Below, piece after piece: positions 10,801 to 23,328 of a stretch of DNA of 64,000 nucleotides. The DNA comes from Axinella damicornis (lineage: Eukaryota; Porifera; Demospongiae; Axinellida; Axinellidae): contig OZ007510.1 in assembly GCA_963931865.1 (NCBI GenBank), positions 8,099,399 to 8,163,398 on the forward strand. The letters are read 5' to 3'. The first letter of the stretch is position 1. Every line of letters starts with the position of its first letter. The notes below the pieces were generated by a model that searched no databases, was not told the origin of the DNA, and saw only the letters and a list, made by a program, of their open reading frames with translations. The position numbers and the translations under genes were made by a program.

Positions 10801-13800
10801 TCATACTGATTCAGTCTCCAATGGTACAGCATAGTCAGATAAATCCAGTTGTTTAGTGGATCTATGAGATGCAGGAAGCCCCACGCGTAAAACAGATACT
10901 CGGAACTCCAAACAATCGTCTTTCAAATATTGAACAGTGGAATTCTGGTCTGGGTCAAGTTCAGAATGGTGGATGAACTCTGGTTCCCCGACACCAGCAA
11001 TCCTTTTCTCACCAACTTCCACTCTCTGACCACAATTGCGTGAGCTGTCATCATAGCAAATGGTACACTTATGGTGCATTCCCTCTGTGGAATTTCCGGC
11101 ATTCTGATTAAGAAGCTCAACTGTGATTTCTCCATAAAATGGCCACGACAACATATGATCATATTCTCCTTTCATTAAACAGATGTATAATGATACGTGA
11201 GTGCCACGTCGTTTCTCATAACCATTAGCATCAATTCGGACACACAATTTATATCCTTGTGGATGGGTATAGAATGGATCACGGTCACTATACCATTCTG
11301 AATTATATCTTTTGTGAAGTTCAAATTTCTTCATCATGAAATGATGGTTGACTAGGAGCTGAGGACTAGAAGGCTCAGACTTCGAAACTAGTGGCAGTTC
11401 CGAACTATTGCTGTCTTGTAGTTGCTTGACTTCACCTGCTGGCTTTACAGGAAGCTTTTGCAACTGCTTTTGTTGTTCCTCTGTTTGTTTCTGATGCTGC
11501 TCTCGCAAGTGCCTATCAAGTATCCCTAGTTCTCCTGTCCAGCCACACCTACTGTTCTGATGCGTACATTGAACTTGCAATTTGTTAAGCATTTTCTGCA
11601 ACCTTCTGTCCGGAGATATGGTGAACTTGCTCTCTTTACAGACGGGGCATTGCTCTTCCTGGACCCGTTCAATGCATGTTGTGCAGAAGATATGGCCGCA
11701 ATTTGTTTGCATAGGTTCGCGGAGTTTTAGCATACAGATAGGGCATTCAGTTTGAAGAAACTTGGGCGGAGGGGTGACAAATTCACAGTCATAGCCACCA
11801 TATTCAGGTGTTTGTTGTTGTTCTGCTCCACCTTCGGCTCTGGGACTGTCCTACATTCACAAAAGGAAAGTATAGCACAGGAATTCATTGGTATAGAGCC
11901 CTTATGTTTATAGACAGGCAGATGAATGTGGTATTGCGGCAGGATACAGTAGCTTGTCCCCAACATCACAGTTATTTTAAGAGCATGAATATGTATATCA
12001 GTACAGTAGTGGCACATCTGGACAACTGTTGTGTATTTTATCTCACTTGGCACCATTATCATGTCTAGATCTATGGCTGCAATTGTATGGCAACACTAAG
12101 GTAGGCCATATAGGCATAGAGGTATATCACTGTAAAACGAGAAGGGTTGTTTTAACCAGGTTGTGGTCACCTCAGTTGCATCTCAGGGCCCCCTTGCATG
12201 GTGACCAAGGAGTGAGCACACAAGTGCAGCCTTTTAGTAGCTATCCAAATAGGAAAACCTAATAGAACAGCTGCACTTCCAAACAATGTGCATTCAAGCA
12301 GATCATTTACACTGCTTGACCACTATAGGTCCTCCAACAGACATACAGATGGGTAAACAATTAAGCTAAGTCACGTACCTATAGTTACGAAATGTTAGAA
12401 GTGAGGCTACACAACATTCGTGGTTGTGGATACATTCTTCGACCACCACTGTGGAGGAGGCACTGAGATGCAACTAGGGTGACCAGAGTCTGGTTAAAAC
12501 AACCCTTCTCATTTTAAAGTGTATGTGGACTACTTCCAATTAATCACAAACATGTGGAAGTAGTATCAACAAAATGTAAGGCTACTTTTATTGCGAGTAC
12601 CAATTTTAGCGAGTGCAGGTGAAATCGGAAAAATTCTGTTAAAAATCCATATCAACCAAATCTGAGGTACCTTTTTGTAATCACAAGTAATTAGAATAGC
12701 CTTAAGGACATCTCACTGTGGTGTATCGTACATTTTTGCATTGAAACGATGAAGATTGGCACAGTCTAATCAAAAATGTTGCCATCATGTTTTTCTCGTG
12801 AAGTACAACTTGCAAACCCATAACAATGCCTCACCATACCTCTTGCTATGTTACCGGAGACAAAGTATGAATGTTGAATTCACAGTGAAAACGTCTTGCC
12901 AAGTCTCGCGATAAACTAATGAAAGTATAGTCATGTACTGTACTGCTATGTGAGCCCATTAAGTATAGATGTACATGAATTTATAGTGTAGTGTAAGATG
13001 AGGCTGTACCATGACTTTCAGCTAAAGCAGCACACACCTTGGCAACAAACTCATAGTTTCCACATGTGAGCTTGATCACTCCCTCAGCCACCAGGGCCCT
13101 CTCTTGCTCACAGGACAGGGGGAATGTCTTCTGCTGCACAAATGAAGGAACCTGAAACATGACCTGGAAACAACCTTCCTTCACTTGAAGGAGACTTAGA
13201 ACAGGTGAGATATGGAGGATTTCACTGAGTCGTTTTCGGAAACCCCGTAGCTCTTGGACTGTGTAACTGTCATAGTGTGAATCTACCTTCACAAATATGC
13301 CAGTTTGGTCTTTTTCGCTCTCAGTTCCAAATTGTGGACATTCATAAATTCTTCGTTTGGCATACAGTTGAAAGTCATCCTTGTACTTCTGAAGTTCCTG
13401 TTTGTCTTCTTCTGTACCCAGTTCATTGATGATGTGATCAATGATGTCATAGTTGAAAAAGGAGAGATAGTGACTCAGTGCTATGAATATCTTTGGAATA
13501 GTGTTTGAATTCATTACATCAGTGTAGGAGGTTGGTGATTTTGGTTCTTTCTTCACTGGATCAAATGTTTCCAAGAATGTCAGGTGAGACAATAATTCAT
13601 CCACTGTCACTCCTCGCCTCATTAGTGACCTCATTACCACAGACTTAACATGCTCAAACTTCAACACTATCTCCTTGAATTCCAACGACAATATACCACC
13701 AAGTTCTTCTTCTTGTTCGCAGGTAAGTCGACTCAAGTCTAAATATGGGAATGAGCTAGCTGAGGTGATTGGTTTTGGGCACCCACTCTCAATGAAACTG

Positions 13801-16800
13801 AAGAATGTGCACTTACCACACCCGCACCCAATTGGTGACTCCTGAGATATCGACCTCTTTCTCTGAGTGGAAGAGCTGGGCCTGGGACTGACACTAATAC
13901 TTTCAGAAGTAAACACGTCATCAGATACTGTGCTGCTAGTGCTAGCACATGAGTCTTGTCGACTTCTGATGGAATCTTGCTTGGAGATTTGAGGAGTAGA
14001 AGCTGAAACACAGTAAGTGTATGGGTTAGAGAATAGCCTCTTTCCAAGTGGTAGGGGGCATAATTTACAGTACTTGGCTGGACACTACCACTATCACAAC
14101 TAACAACACCAGCTAATTAAATTTGTTAACCCTTTCATAGGTGAGAATTCTCAAGCATTTGAAAGATCTAGCCATTAATGTCTCTCAATTAAGCTCATTG
14201 CACTGACTTATACACGAATAAACATCTACTAGTTGACTTACTTTATCAATCTGAAAATCTAACATTAGATGCATGTAATCTACTTAAACATACCCTAGAT
14301 AAGGTTCCCATCGATTTTCACGCTCAAAACTTCACACAGAACTGCACACAGCCATGCTTTCCACATTCGTGATTCTGACCACACCCACTCGCTAATGTGT
14401 ATGCGATCAAGATGCTCGCGATGGTAACTCGCTCTAACAGAAAAATCAGCTTTGAACACTGGAATTCGAGGCTCTGCAAGGTGAGACCACTGTTTCCTAG
14501 GCCCATTTATGCTTAAAACCTGAGAAATGGCCTACCCGGCTCCAACCAAGGGCTGTTCAAAGCTGAGCCCAGACACGGCCATGCTGTTTGCACCCTTCGG
14601 GTGCACCCACCCACCTCCCCTTGCCCCGCCCTTTCTGCTGGTGCAGAGCCTATCTCCCAAGGACATTGCCGGATGTGACATCATGAAGCTGAAAGTCTCG
14701 TGACGCCATATGACGTCATTGGGTGGGAAAGGGCTAACAGAAAGTAGTGAAGCGACAGATCTTGGTGAAAGCATGTACTTTTTTTATCTCAGTGCAACAT
14801 CCATACACTATATTCCCAATCCCAGGTCCTGTGCATTGCATAAGCACTCCTTAACATGCACATCTGAAGATAATGCCATCTTACTTGTGACACTGCCAAG
14901 TGGACCTGTATAGAGCTTAGTACATTATATACAAGTAACTACTGTTGTGTGCCAAAAGCATATATGCATCCTCAAAATTAATATGAGTATACATCAACTT
15001 ACTTGCAACTCCTCCAATGTACTGCTGATCTACACTGTCGGCCGTAAAATTTTCCCCCATCTGTCGAAGAGCACTCACCACGTCGCTCCATGAAGCACTG
15101 GGTGTTCGTTGCAGCCATGTATCCAAGGTTTCCGTCTTTCGTCGATCATTTCCTTGGTAGTCTTTTTCGATCTTTCTAAGTATATACGGTGGTATGCCGA
15201 GATTGAATCCCAACATGAACCAGTCTGTAACTCCTTCCAGTGCATTAGAGAGATTCAGTATATCTGGTTTCCCTGTAGTTGAAAATAGCCCTACGCTTAT
15301 ATACAATGATGTGGTCTTATGGCCAAGACCCTGTTCTAGTGGGGATCGAGTTGTCTTGGATCTTGCAGTTGATCCCATTTAAATATCATGCTGTTGAAGA
15401 AACCCTGTGAAACCCACACTTTGATGAGGCATGCATTTCTATCACACTAGTGAACACCTGCAGTAGACCACTACTGGTAGTCTAATTCTAATTGGGATTA
15501 GCAAGATGTTTGGAGAATAGTTAGTGCCCACGATTTGACCAATCTACAATGCAGGATAAACCACTATATGGCAAGTCCCCAGACCCTTTTTCACTCTTCC
15601 ATAACAGGGTCTGGCCTAGCCTCGTCCCCAGGCCTCCTCACAGATTTTATCTCGCAGCCGTGGAGAAAAATCGTTCTCCACGGCTGCGAGCATGATAAAA
15701 TCTGGGAGGAGGCCTAGGAACGAGGCTAGGTCTGGCCCATAAGACCATCTAGTCTCGTGCCCAGACCACACCACCCCCCGAGGGGAGAGACAGTATGGTG
15801 AACGAAGTCGAATTTCTTGGGCTTATTACCGGAATGTGGTAAGGACCAATGAGGTTGCGAGATTGTTAATAATTACATAGTAATCGCTATGAATACTCAT
15901 AAGCTGGAGAAGACAACAGCCAAGAGCCTTTGCCATGCCAGTTTTCCCTTAGCGCTGACTGTGTAGGGCAATGCTACGTTGTGGCGACAACTTCTGAAGA
16001 CTTTGCACTCGATTGTGCTAGTTATGAGCTCTGTGACATCGCTTATGAAGGATCAAATTGAGAGCTTTGGAAGTGAGGTCAGCAAAGGGATCAAGTACAA
16101 CGAAGGGCCCCCTCTAGGCGCAAGCTAATGCTGGCCCTAGCCCTAAAGGGCCATTCTTCGCATTTGACTCCTGAAAGGACTCAACAAACAGGAAGCAGAT
16201 TCCATGGACGGCGAAGGATGCTTCAAAAATCTTCTATGGGCCATGGGTGAGCGGCAAAAGGTTAGTACATCTTCTCTCCCGATATGAGTAGCCATGATTG
16301 CGCTTGGTCGACACGGGAGTCTTCAGCAGACGCTTTTGCAGGCACTTAACACCACAGGATTACCGTATAGCGGGTTATTTTCGTGGGTGGAAATTTTTGT
16401 GAAATGCTGGATACGGTCGTCAGAATTAATTTTCGTGGTTCTAATTTTCGTGCCACCTGATTTCAAGCTAGCGCTATCGGCGCGGATGACGTATTATGAG
16501 ATTAGTACACGAGGTTTGATGGCCGGAGTACAGTTTCAACGACATGCGACATTGCGCTTCACTGTCTAGCGTGAGTGCGACGCTACTTCGTCAGTAAAAG
16601 ACATGTGGGGAGGCCAGTGTTGGAGAAGAACTAACATGCTAACGCGAGAATGGCAACCATATTGATCGATTTGCTGTGGCGAGAGTTACTGGCCTCGTTT
16701 TTCGTCGCCGGGGTCCAGTTATCTAGCTATGGTCCAATTCGATCACAACGCGAGGGACAGCTGGTGATAGAGGATCCTGTCAATCGAGGACACTGTCAAC

Positions 16801-17397
16801 GGGATGTAGTCACACAGGTAAAGCTACGAAGAGCCGTACGGTGTACTTGAACGACGGCACCTAGCTACGTGTTGCACAGCGCGATTATGGGTTGAAAATT
16901 TCGTGGGTGGAAAATTTCGTGACTTGTCCATGAGTCACGAAAATAACGAAAATTGGCACCCCACGAAAATAACCTGCTATACGGTATACAATGATTACAC
17001 ATTCCGTAGTATGCTTCAAGCCCAAGAAATTTGACTTCGTTCACCAGACCGTCTCTCCCCTTGGTGGGTGTGGTCTGGGCACGAGACTAAAGACCATCAT
17101 CCAGGCCATACTGGCCTTGATTAATAACAGTGACAAGTAAAACCCTGGGATGGAGGCTCGGAATGAGACCATTGGTGTAGTCTACACGACTGTACCAAAA
17201 CAATGCAGCGTGCTACCCCAAGGTGTACAATCATTATCCACTGCGAAATATTCACGCATGGAGCTCCTAGATTAGACGGGCGGGGGTGGGTGAAAAGGCC
17301 ACATTTCATGTGGGGACTCAAATACTTCTATCCTACCTTGATTTTCAGGCGAGGCATACTTCTCCAACTTGCCATTCGTGCTCGGGCCTTCAGCCAT
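10801..17397 (-). CDS. Gene B: Death domain - helical module - RING - TRAF zinc finger - MATH fusion protein
   Basis: Four-exon model on the minus strand: 17397-17337, 15272-15003, 14002-13038 and 11850-10801. Phases 1,1,0 agree at every junction, giving about 781 aa. Exon 1 encodes MAEGPSTNGKLEKYASPENQ and is nearly identical in layout to exon 1 of gene D. Exon 2 (aa 21-110) is a Death domain; exon 3 (aa 111-432) is the type II helical module after a Ser/Thr-rich linker. Exon 4 carries a complete RING (about aa 468-504, CGHIFC intact), one TRAF-type zinc finger (CTHQNSRCGWTGELG), a short Gln-rich coiled segment and a MATH domain ending before a 20-aa tail. The second zinc finger of gene A is missing. 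Intron 1 carries a nested transposon. An extra small exon between 11850 and 13038, as in gene A, cannot be excluded. Confidence 0.8.
12122..12526. mobile_element. MITE with ~35-bp inverted repeats in gene B intron 3
   Basis: The sequence cactgtaaaacgagaagggttgttttaacca is mirrored by tggttaaaacaacccttctcattttaaagtgt. Inner parts (tcagttgcatctcag and ctgagatgcaact) also pair. The element is about 400 bp. Confidence 0.75.
14126..14739. mobile_element. Decayed TTAACCCTTT-family element between gene B exons 2 and 3
   Basis: The ends (ttaaccctttcatagg and gggaaagggctaac) are imperfect inverted repeats. Interior matches the 4167 element in reverse orientation (cacacagccatgctttccacattcgtgattc) and the stretch at about 42700-43130. 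Confidence 0.6.
15003..15272 (-). other. Death-domain exon of gene B (phase 1-1)
   Basis: The exon is 270 nt. Landmarks are GVTDWFMLGFNLG, ILRKIEKDYQGNDRRKTETL, WLQRTPSASWSDVVSALRQMG. Acceptor CTACAG and donor GCAA/GTAAGT match genes A and D. The reading frame stays open upstream to an ATG at 15378, but the conserved acceptor and the phase-1 exon 1 favour splicing. Confidence 0.8.
15617..15728. mobile_element. Hairpin MITE with 9-bp target duplication
   Basis: A 112-bp hairpin runs from tagcctcgtccccaggcctc to gaggcctaggaacgaggcta. It is flanked by the direct repeat ggtctggcc. The equivalent site in gene D's intron (about 34727-34745) reads cagggtctggcctagctata and has no insert. Confidence 0.9.
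15750..17089. mobile_element. 1.34-kb Mutator-like element with ~72-bp terminal inverted repeats, in gene B intron 1
   Basis: The left end (tagtctcgtgcccagaccac..., to ttcttgggctt near 15821) is mirrored by the right end (aagcccaagaaatttgac... to gggcacgagacta). A 9-bp direct repeat, aagaccatc, flanks it (15741-15749 and 17090-17098). No transposase ORF is visible, so it is non-autonomous. A second element sits inside. Confidence 0.9.
16361..16986. mobile_element. Nested MITE with CCGTATAGC(G/A)GGTTATTTTCGTGG termini
   Basis: The 626-bp element lies inside the 15750-17089 element. The end taccgtatagcgggttattt is mirrored by aataacctgctatacggta. TA at both borders suggests a TA target duplication, as in Tc1/mariner-type elements. 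No long ORF is present. Confidence 0.85.
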
Positions 17398-18198
17398 GGT
17401 ACGCATCCGGTACGCGGTGGATCAATAAAAGGGGCGGGTCACGGCGGCACCTCACGTTTTTCTTGAGTCACTACAGTCTTGCAGATATACAACGCACATG
17501 ATTACTCATGGGACCATTTTAGCTAGGTCAAGTCATTAAAACCCCATCGTCTCACTTCATCAGAGTAAGTCCCCTGGTGAGTCCCATGATCATGAGCCAC
17601 TTATGACTTAATTAAATCAGTCCCACAGGAAACACACGTACATGGCCCGGATTTCTTACACTTGTTGATTTCTAGGTGGCCATACCATTGCCCTTCTTCT
17701 TCAACTTGTTGCCACTTCGTAAATGCAGTGGAATGATGATAACCACTAATGCATTATTCATACATGACCACAATACCAATTAAGAGGTACTAGCTGTATA
17801 GTATCACCAAGGGCGCATAAACCCTAAATGGAAGCTTAGTACATATTCTCGCCTTCAGCTGCTCGATACGCCCTTGGTATCACTAACACTAACTGGATTG
17901 ACCAGGAATACATCTGCATAAATCCAAACTTGGGCCCAGTCTGAGTGAACCTAAAGAGCAACCAAGTATACCAGCACAGTCATTACAAAATCCCACATTG
18001 GCTTCTTACAACTGCTGGCTACTTATAAGAAATGGCCATGAATTCTAGTGCCTAATGCCTACCCCTCCACTCCAGGTAAGTGGTATGAGTTTCACTTATA
18101 CAAACACATACAGCTTCCTTGTTTGCTTCAACCTGGTTAATGAATTCCAATTGCAGAAATCAACAAGATTTAGAGCTACATGTAGGTCATGCACGTTT
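17398..18198. other. Spacer between genes B and C, no gene recognised
   Basis: No coding exon was found. The stretch contains a small hairpin at about 17808-17884 (ccaagggcgcataaaccc mirrored by gatacgcccttgg), related to hairpins at 30958 and 58532. Some sequence around 18045-18120 resembles 35255-35345, on the equivalent side of gene E. Confidence 0.5.
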
Positions 18199-18318
18199 GT
18201 GGGAGGGAGGGAGGGAGGGAGGGAGGGAGGGAGGGAGGGAGGGAGGGAGGGAGGGAGGGAGGGAGGGAGGGGGGAGAGAGGGTGGGTTGGTGGGTGGGTG
18301 GGAGGGAGGGTGGAAGGA
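18199..18318. repeat. (GGGA)n microsatellite
   Basis: About 70 bp of GGGA repeats are followed by a GGTGGGTTGGTGGGTGG tail. The long open frames across it on both strands are artefacts of the repeat. Confidence 0.95.
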
Positions 18319-18661
18319 AGGGGTACACACATTCACTTTCACTAGTGTATTGCTACAGCCCACTACAAATAGGAAGTGAAGCATGCACTGTAGCATTTTT
18401 TACTGCTCTAGTTACAGTACCTGGAACTAAGAAATATGACCTACACCAGGGGAGATTGTGCATACGAAAATATTATTCATCACTGACATACCACCAATCT
18501 GAGTACAAACATCCATTTACATAGCAGCTTACAACAATCAGTCAACCATGCCATAAACAGGATGTACACGTTTATTCTAGTACATGTACAATTATGATTG
18601 TACAGCCTGCAACTTCTACGTTATCCTGACTACATAGGATCAAATTTCTATGTAATAATCA

Positions 18662-20470
18662 TTACTTGTTTGCGAGCCTCAGTAGCACATCACGTACTCG
18701 GAACTTCAAACAACCATCTTTCAAGTATCGAACTGTGGAATCATACTTTGGGTCAAGTTTAAAATGGGGGATGAACTGGGATTTCCCCCATCCAGGACCT
18801 TTTTTGCCAACTGTTACTCTCTGAGCGTAGTGATCAGGAATGGTTTCATCATAGCTTACGATGCACTCGTGTCTGCCTTCTTTAGGATCATCTGTGTTCT
18901 GATTGAGAAGGTCAACTGCGATCTTACCTTGAAATGGCCACAGCAGGTCATCATCACATTCTCCCCTCATGAAGCAGGTGTACATTGACACATGAGTTCC
19001 ATGTTCCTTATCAAAGCCATTGGCGTAAATCTGGACACACATTTTGTATCCCTGTGGATGCGTATAGAATGGCTCACTGCACCAATCTTCATCATTTGCT
19101 CTACGAAGTTCAAATTCACTCATCGTGAAGCTGTGGTCGATCGATACTTGTCGCAGAGGTACAGCAGACGGTTTACGGGGTGTTGGAGTGTCTAGTAGCA
19201 GCTGCAGTTCCTCATTCTCCCCTATTAAATCAGAAATGTGTTTGACAATCGGTTTAGGCAATTCGTTCCAGAGCTGCAACCCAACGTTTGTCGCTTGGGT
19301 CTTTACTCTTTGTAGTTTTTCATTTTGGCTCTTAAGCGTTGTTGTTAACTCTTCTATTTGCTTGTCTCGTTCCTCTAGCTTCATTTTGACTTCTTCTATT
19401 ATCTGGTCTCGTCTCTTCAGTGAATCAGCAAGAAGCTGTACATGGTGAGGAGCTTCATGCTTCATGTGGGCTGTCATGTCTTTGCGAGGCATTTGAGCCT
19501 TGCAACCAGCATCGCTAAACTCACATTCGATGTTGGTAAATTCACAGCCAACAAGCAGCTTGTCACATACCGAGGGATTGACATTCAAGTGTGTATCAAG
19601 TTTCCCCAGTTCTCCCGTCCAAACACACCCCCTTTTCTGGTGAATACATCGAACTTTGAACTCATTGATGGATCGCTGGAATGTTTTGTCAGCGAAGGTG
19701 CAGAACTCTGCCTCATTACACTCTGGGCACGGCTTTCCCTGCTCTTGGACCCTTTCAATGCAGGTGTCACAGAAGATGCTGCCACAACATTTTGTTTGGT
19801 GGGGGTTGTGGAGTATTAGTGAACAGATACCACATTTTGTCTGAAGGCCGTCTACTGGGGGAAGCTCAACAAACTCACAGTCATACCCACCATGTGTGCA
19901 GATGGGAGGCACTTGATCTCCGTAACTCTGATTGGCACAACCTGTTGAATTCAAGTACAAGCAAGATGGATGATGATACCCCCTTCAGATCACCAAATTA
20001 CAATAAAAATTTCTAACCCCCTTAGATACAAATATTCATCTGCATGAGCGGCCATTCATGCTCATTTTTACTATTGACGTGGATATTGGTCCGGCAGGAA
20101 GTACATACTTTAGGTATAGGTACCGGAAACACGCGCGCATCTAGAACCGGCCCTGGCCCTAATATACCCTAACCCATGCATTGCTCTACTTCCTGCCGGA
20201 CCAATCATCCACTTCGTTTTACTATTGCTAAAGCAGCACTCTGCATGCATAAAGCCATGGCATAGTGCCGGGGTGAACGAAGTTCCCGCTCATAACATAA
20301 TAGTCATTGTGTGTCCCGCCCCTATTCAGGTGGGTCTGGCAACGCGAGACCAGCCGGTAACGATCTGGAGCTCTGACTGTATCCTGCACCTGCATAATTA
20401 TGCATATGCGCAGTTTAACAACCATCGTACCTTCGCTTTGAGGTGACGATTTCTCTTCAGATTCGGCCAT
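18662..20470 (-). CDS. Gene C: TRAF-family protein without Death domain (degenerate RING, zinc fingers, coiled coil, MATH)
   Basis: Two exons on the minus strand, 20470-20431 (MAESEEKSSPQSE, ending in phase 1) and 19941-18662, give about 439 aa. The N-terminal RING (about aa 44-83) keeps its cysteines but has CCGSIFC where the fusion genes have CGHIFC, so the zinc-binding His is Ser. TRAF zinc fingers follow (CIHQKRGCVWTGELG, then C-rich fingers and a HMKHEAPHHVQLL motif), then a coiled coil (about aa 185-225) and a MATH domain (SEPFYTHPQGYKMC, LLWPFQGKIAVDLLNQ, WGKSQFIPHF). It is probably a cytoplasmic trimeric adaptor. Its E3 activity is doubtful. Its closest relative here is gene E, by duplication. 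Exon 1 ends in the same phase as exon 1 of the fusion genes. Confidence 0.87.
20093..20207. mobile_element. Hairpin MITE in gene C intron 1
   Basis: The sequence ggtccggcaggaagta is mirrored by tacttcctgccggacc. Its interior (ggtaccggaa, ggccctggccctaatata) recurs without these ends at 58036-58110. Confidence 0.75.
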
Positions 20471-20992
20471 AACTTAACAGACCTAGCTAGGGAGGCTCGA
20501 ATTAGAGGGAAACGCTCCTATACTCCGAGATACTGTTAGGGTCGACCGATCTGAGATCCGGATATCCAGACTCGACTACTACCAGCGCAGTCCACGTGAT
20601 GGGCGTCAGAAATAACGGCCGGCGCAGCGCGCCTGCACATATATATGCATACACAAACACACAAGCATGCAGAACCCTACATCTGCAACAGTAGCTTCAT
20701 GATGACATCTGGCCCTCTTCTCCAATGGAACGAAAATGCAACAAAAAGATTAATGTCATCCGCGCCTTCAATGGGTCTGGGTAGCTATATATAGCTACCT
20801 ATTCCGATCAGTATTGACCCTGAAATCAGTCACTCCTTGATTATATCACTTCAGAAGGACTTTAGTTGCAGCTAACAACCAATAGAGTGATTAGTCCAGT
20901 TTTCAGTGAACTCTCACCGTTGCAAAATGATGGGAAGAGTAGTCAGGTCCGGTTCTGCATGGTCACCTCAGTGTCGTCATGGGATACTACAG

Positions 20993-21132
20993 TTAACTCT
21001 TTACCAACCATAAGAAACAGCTTAGGGAAGCAAAACCCTGTATTAAAGTATAACGCCTAGTATCATATAAATTCTTATGGGCTTATGGGAGCTCATGACG
21101 GCTTTTGCAGTCATTGGTTGGTAAAGAGTTAA
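20993..21132. mobile_element. Short MITE, TTAACTCTTTACCAACC termini
   Basis: The element is 140 bp. The left end TTAACTCTTTACCAACC is mirrored exactly by GGTTGGTAAAGAGTTAA. TTAA at both borders could be a target duplication. Confidence 0.8.
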
Positions 21133-22164
21133 AGCAGACTCAGTGGTCAGATTGTTAGCTAAGTCCTTCAGTTCATGTCCATCAATTATGCAATCGAATC
21201 AATTGCCGGGCTTCGTTCACCATCAGCAGTAGCTAGCTAATCTGTAGCACATACTGCTGATCATACATGCAAGTGAATGATATTAAGCTTAAGCAGTCGA
21301 CTGAATTACTACATAATATATAGGTGGTTACAATCCCATTATTGTTTCATGTGCTACTTTTACCAGTAGTGCCAGTCTTATACATTTACAATTTTACTCA
21401 GCTTCGTTGTATATACACTCCTCATTTGCACCTTCCCTGGTGAGTTCAATAATAATACACAGTTCAGTGAGGCCCTGTAATGTTGCAGCTAGAGTTTAGT
21501 TTTCTAATCTGATTGCATAGCTATCAAAGTGGGTTGCAATGGTGTAGCTGCACACTTGCCAGTGAGTGAAGCTATATATATTAGAAAGCAGCAATTGAGG
21601 TAATCATAGCTGGGTTAAAGTGGTGGCCCTCTTTTTCACAAGTACAGTGTAGCTACAGCATTGAACTTACGGAATTCACAGTCGACTACAAGCTTTAATA
21701 TCTGTATCATGTCCTCCACTCTAGTAAGTGTACATGTCTGGGTACATTCTCCAATAAACAACCTGTGACCTCATGAATGTACTTCTGTTCCTGTGCAGCA
21801 TCACACACCTACCTAGATGTGCTGCATACATACAAGCCTATATTATCTACACCTCCAGCCTTAGTAATGTTGACTATACTATATGAATATAATGCCATGA
21901 CCGTTATATGTAGTCTTTATCCACAGCATGACCAACTGCACACATGCACAACATGGCATAGATAGGTCTTGAGATGGAAATAGCCATACGTATTGCATCC
22001 TAAGCTTTCCTCTTCATGTACGCAGAACCACCGTCATATTTATATGCATAGTGCACCTAACACGTACATATCTAATTAGTCCTTATGGCTAACTATATAA
22101 TCCTTCTAGCTAGCAATACTGCTATAGAAACCCCAATTAATGTAATATGCATGTAAACCTGATC

Positions 22165-22665
22165 ATGAGGAGAATTCATAGACCCACCTCATCATGTCCT
22201 CAAATGATCACTCCCACCTTTACCTACGGCCATAGGAAGGCCAGCCCTTCACTGCAAATTGACCAGTAGGATTCCCCACTAGGAGCATGGGCTGGCAAAC
22301 TCAAGTGGGGCTTGTCTGGGTCAAAGAACTGATGCTGACACAAGCAAACCTGCTATCGTATAGTCACTCCCATGACTACCGATGGCTTTGGGAAGCCCGA
22401 CCCTCACGCAAAACTGACCAATGAGATTGCTACATGTGGATAGGCGTAATGAATTTGTCTGCCTCTGTGGATAGTCATGACAGCAATGACGTAAAGTGCA
22501 TCCATTCGATCGAAGTCAACATCCGCTTACGTGTTGATTGCTCATCATGCTGATTCACAATAAATCGGGGGTGTTCCGCGTAAAAGAAGAGACGGACTGT
22601 TCACAGGTCTGCCAAAGGTCATCAAGGAGCTGGTAAAACCAACCACAAAGTTGAGAACTCAGGTA
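22165..22665 (+). repeat. Conserved non-coding block upstream of small gene, copy 2
   Basis: The block starts at catgaggagaattcatag and runs to a donor-like ctcaggtaatta. It is highly similar to 39460-39960 and also to 7186-7871. Short frames through it are not conserved, so promoter or 5' UTR is more likely than protein. Confidence 0.6.
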
Positions 22666-22823
22666 ATTAGCTTGTTTTATCTGTGCCTAGTAGATAGGGA
22701 CAAACTGTAGAAGTCCTTTTGACGTGTGGCTTGTAATTATTAGGGCAAGAAAATATTTACATAGCTTAAATGTTTTGTGTTGCAGCTTCTCTCTTCCGGC
22801 AAGCTTTCAATCCACAAAGAAAA

Positions 22824-23328
22824 ATGCCTGAGGTATGCCTGTCACATTTCATGCAATGGTTGCTAGGGTACATGTAGACATAAATTCATGTGGCCTTATT
22901 GCTCGGTGCAAAATGTTTTTGACCCCAAGGACATAGATTGTAACAGTGAACAAATGCAGCTGTAACATACTATATGCATGTATCATGTAAGATGCTGTGC
23001 TATATATGTGTGTGACACACAAAGATTGCCCTGCCATTGAGGCTTTATGATTCATAACGTGCATGAGTACCATGCATTCATGCATTCATGTTACATTAAC
23101 TTCTTCACAGAACGGTGACAAACAAAGTAGGGAAGGCGATGGCAATTGTGAGTGTCAGCAACCTCATTCCCATGGTTCCACCCCAGCTTTATTGTTTTGC
23201 TACTCATACTGCTAAAGACTACACAAAGTTGGGATGGAGTTGGTACCAATTAATACTCAAATCACTGGTGATACTATGTTAATTACTTTGGCACTTCTCT
23301 CTACTCTACACTCCAGGCAGTTGTGTAA
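22824..23328 (+). CDS. Small peptide gene, copy 2 (hypothetical, 19 aa, ends CSCV)
   Basis: Three exons: 22824-22832 (ATG CCT GAG), 23111-23147 and 23317-23328, with GT/AG borders and consistent phase. The product begins MPENGD and ends DGNCSCV. The last four residues, C-S-C-V, could act as a CaaX-like lipidation box, but the middle residues are not typical. The 5' UTR exon starts at 22786 after TTGCAG. Exons and introns align with the copy at 40143-40634. No family is recognised. It could also be a spliced non-coding RNA. Confidence 0.4.

Noticed and set aside
18055..18524. Gly/Arg/Glu- and Pro/Ser-rich open frames
   Set aside because: They are translation of the (GGGA)n microsatellite.
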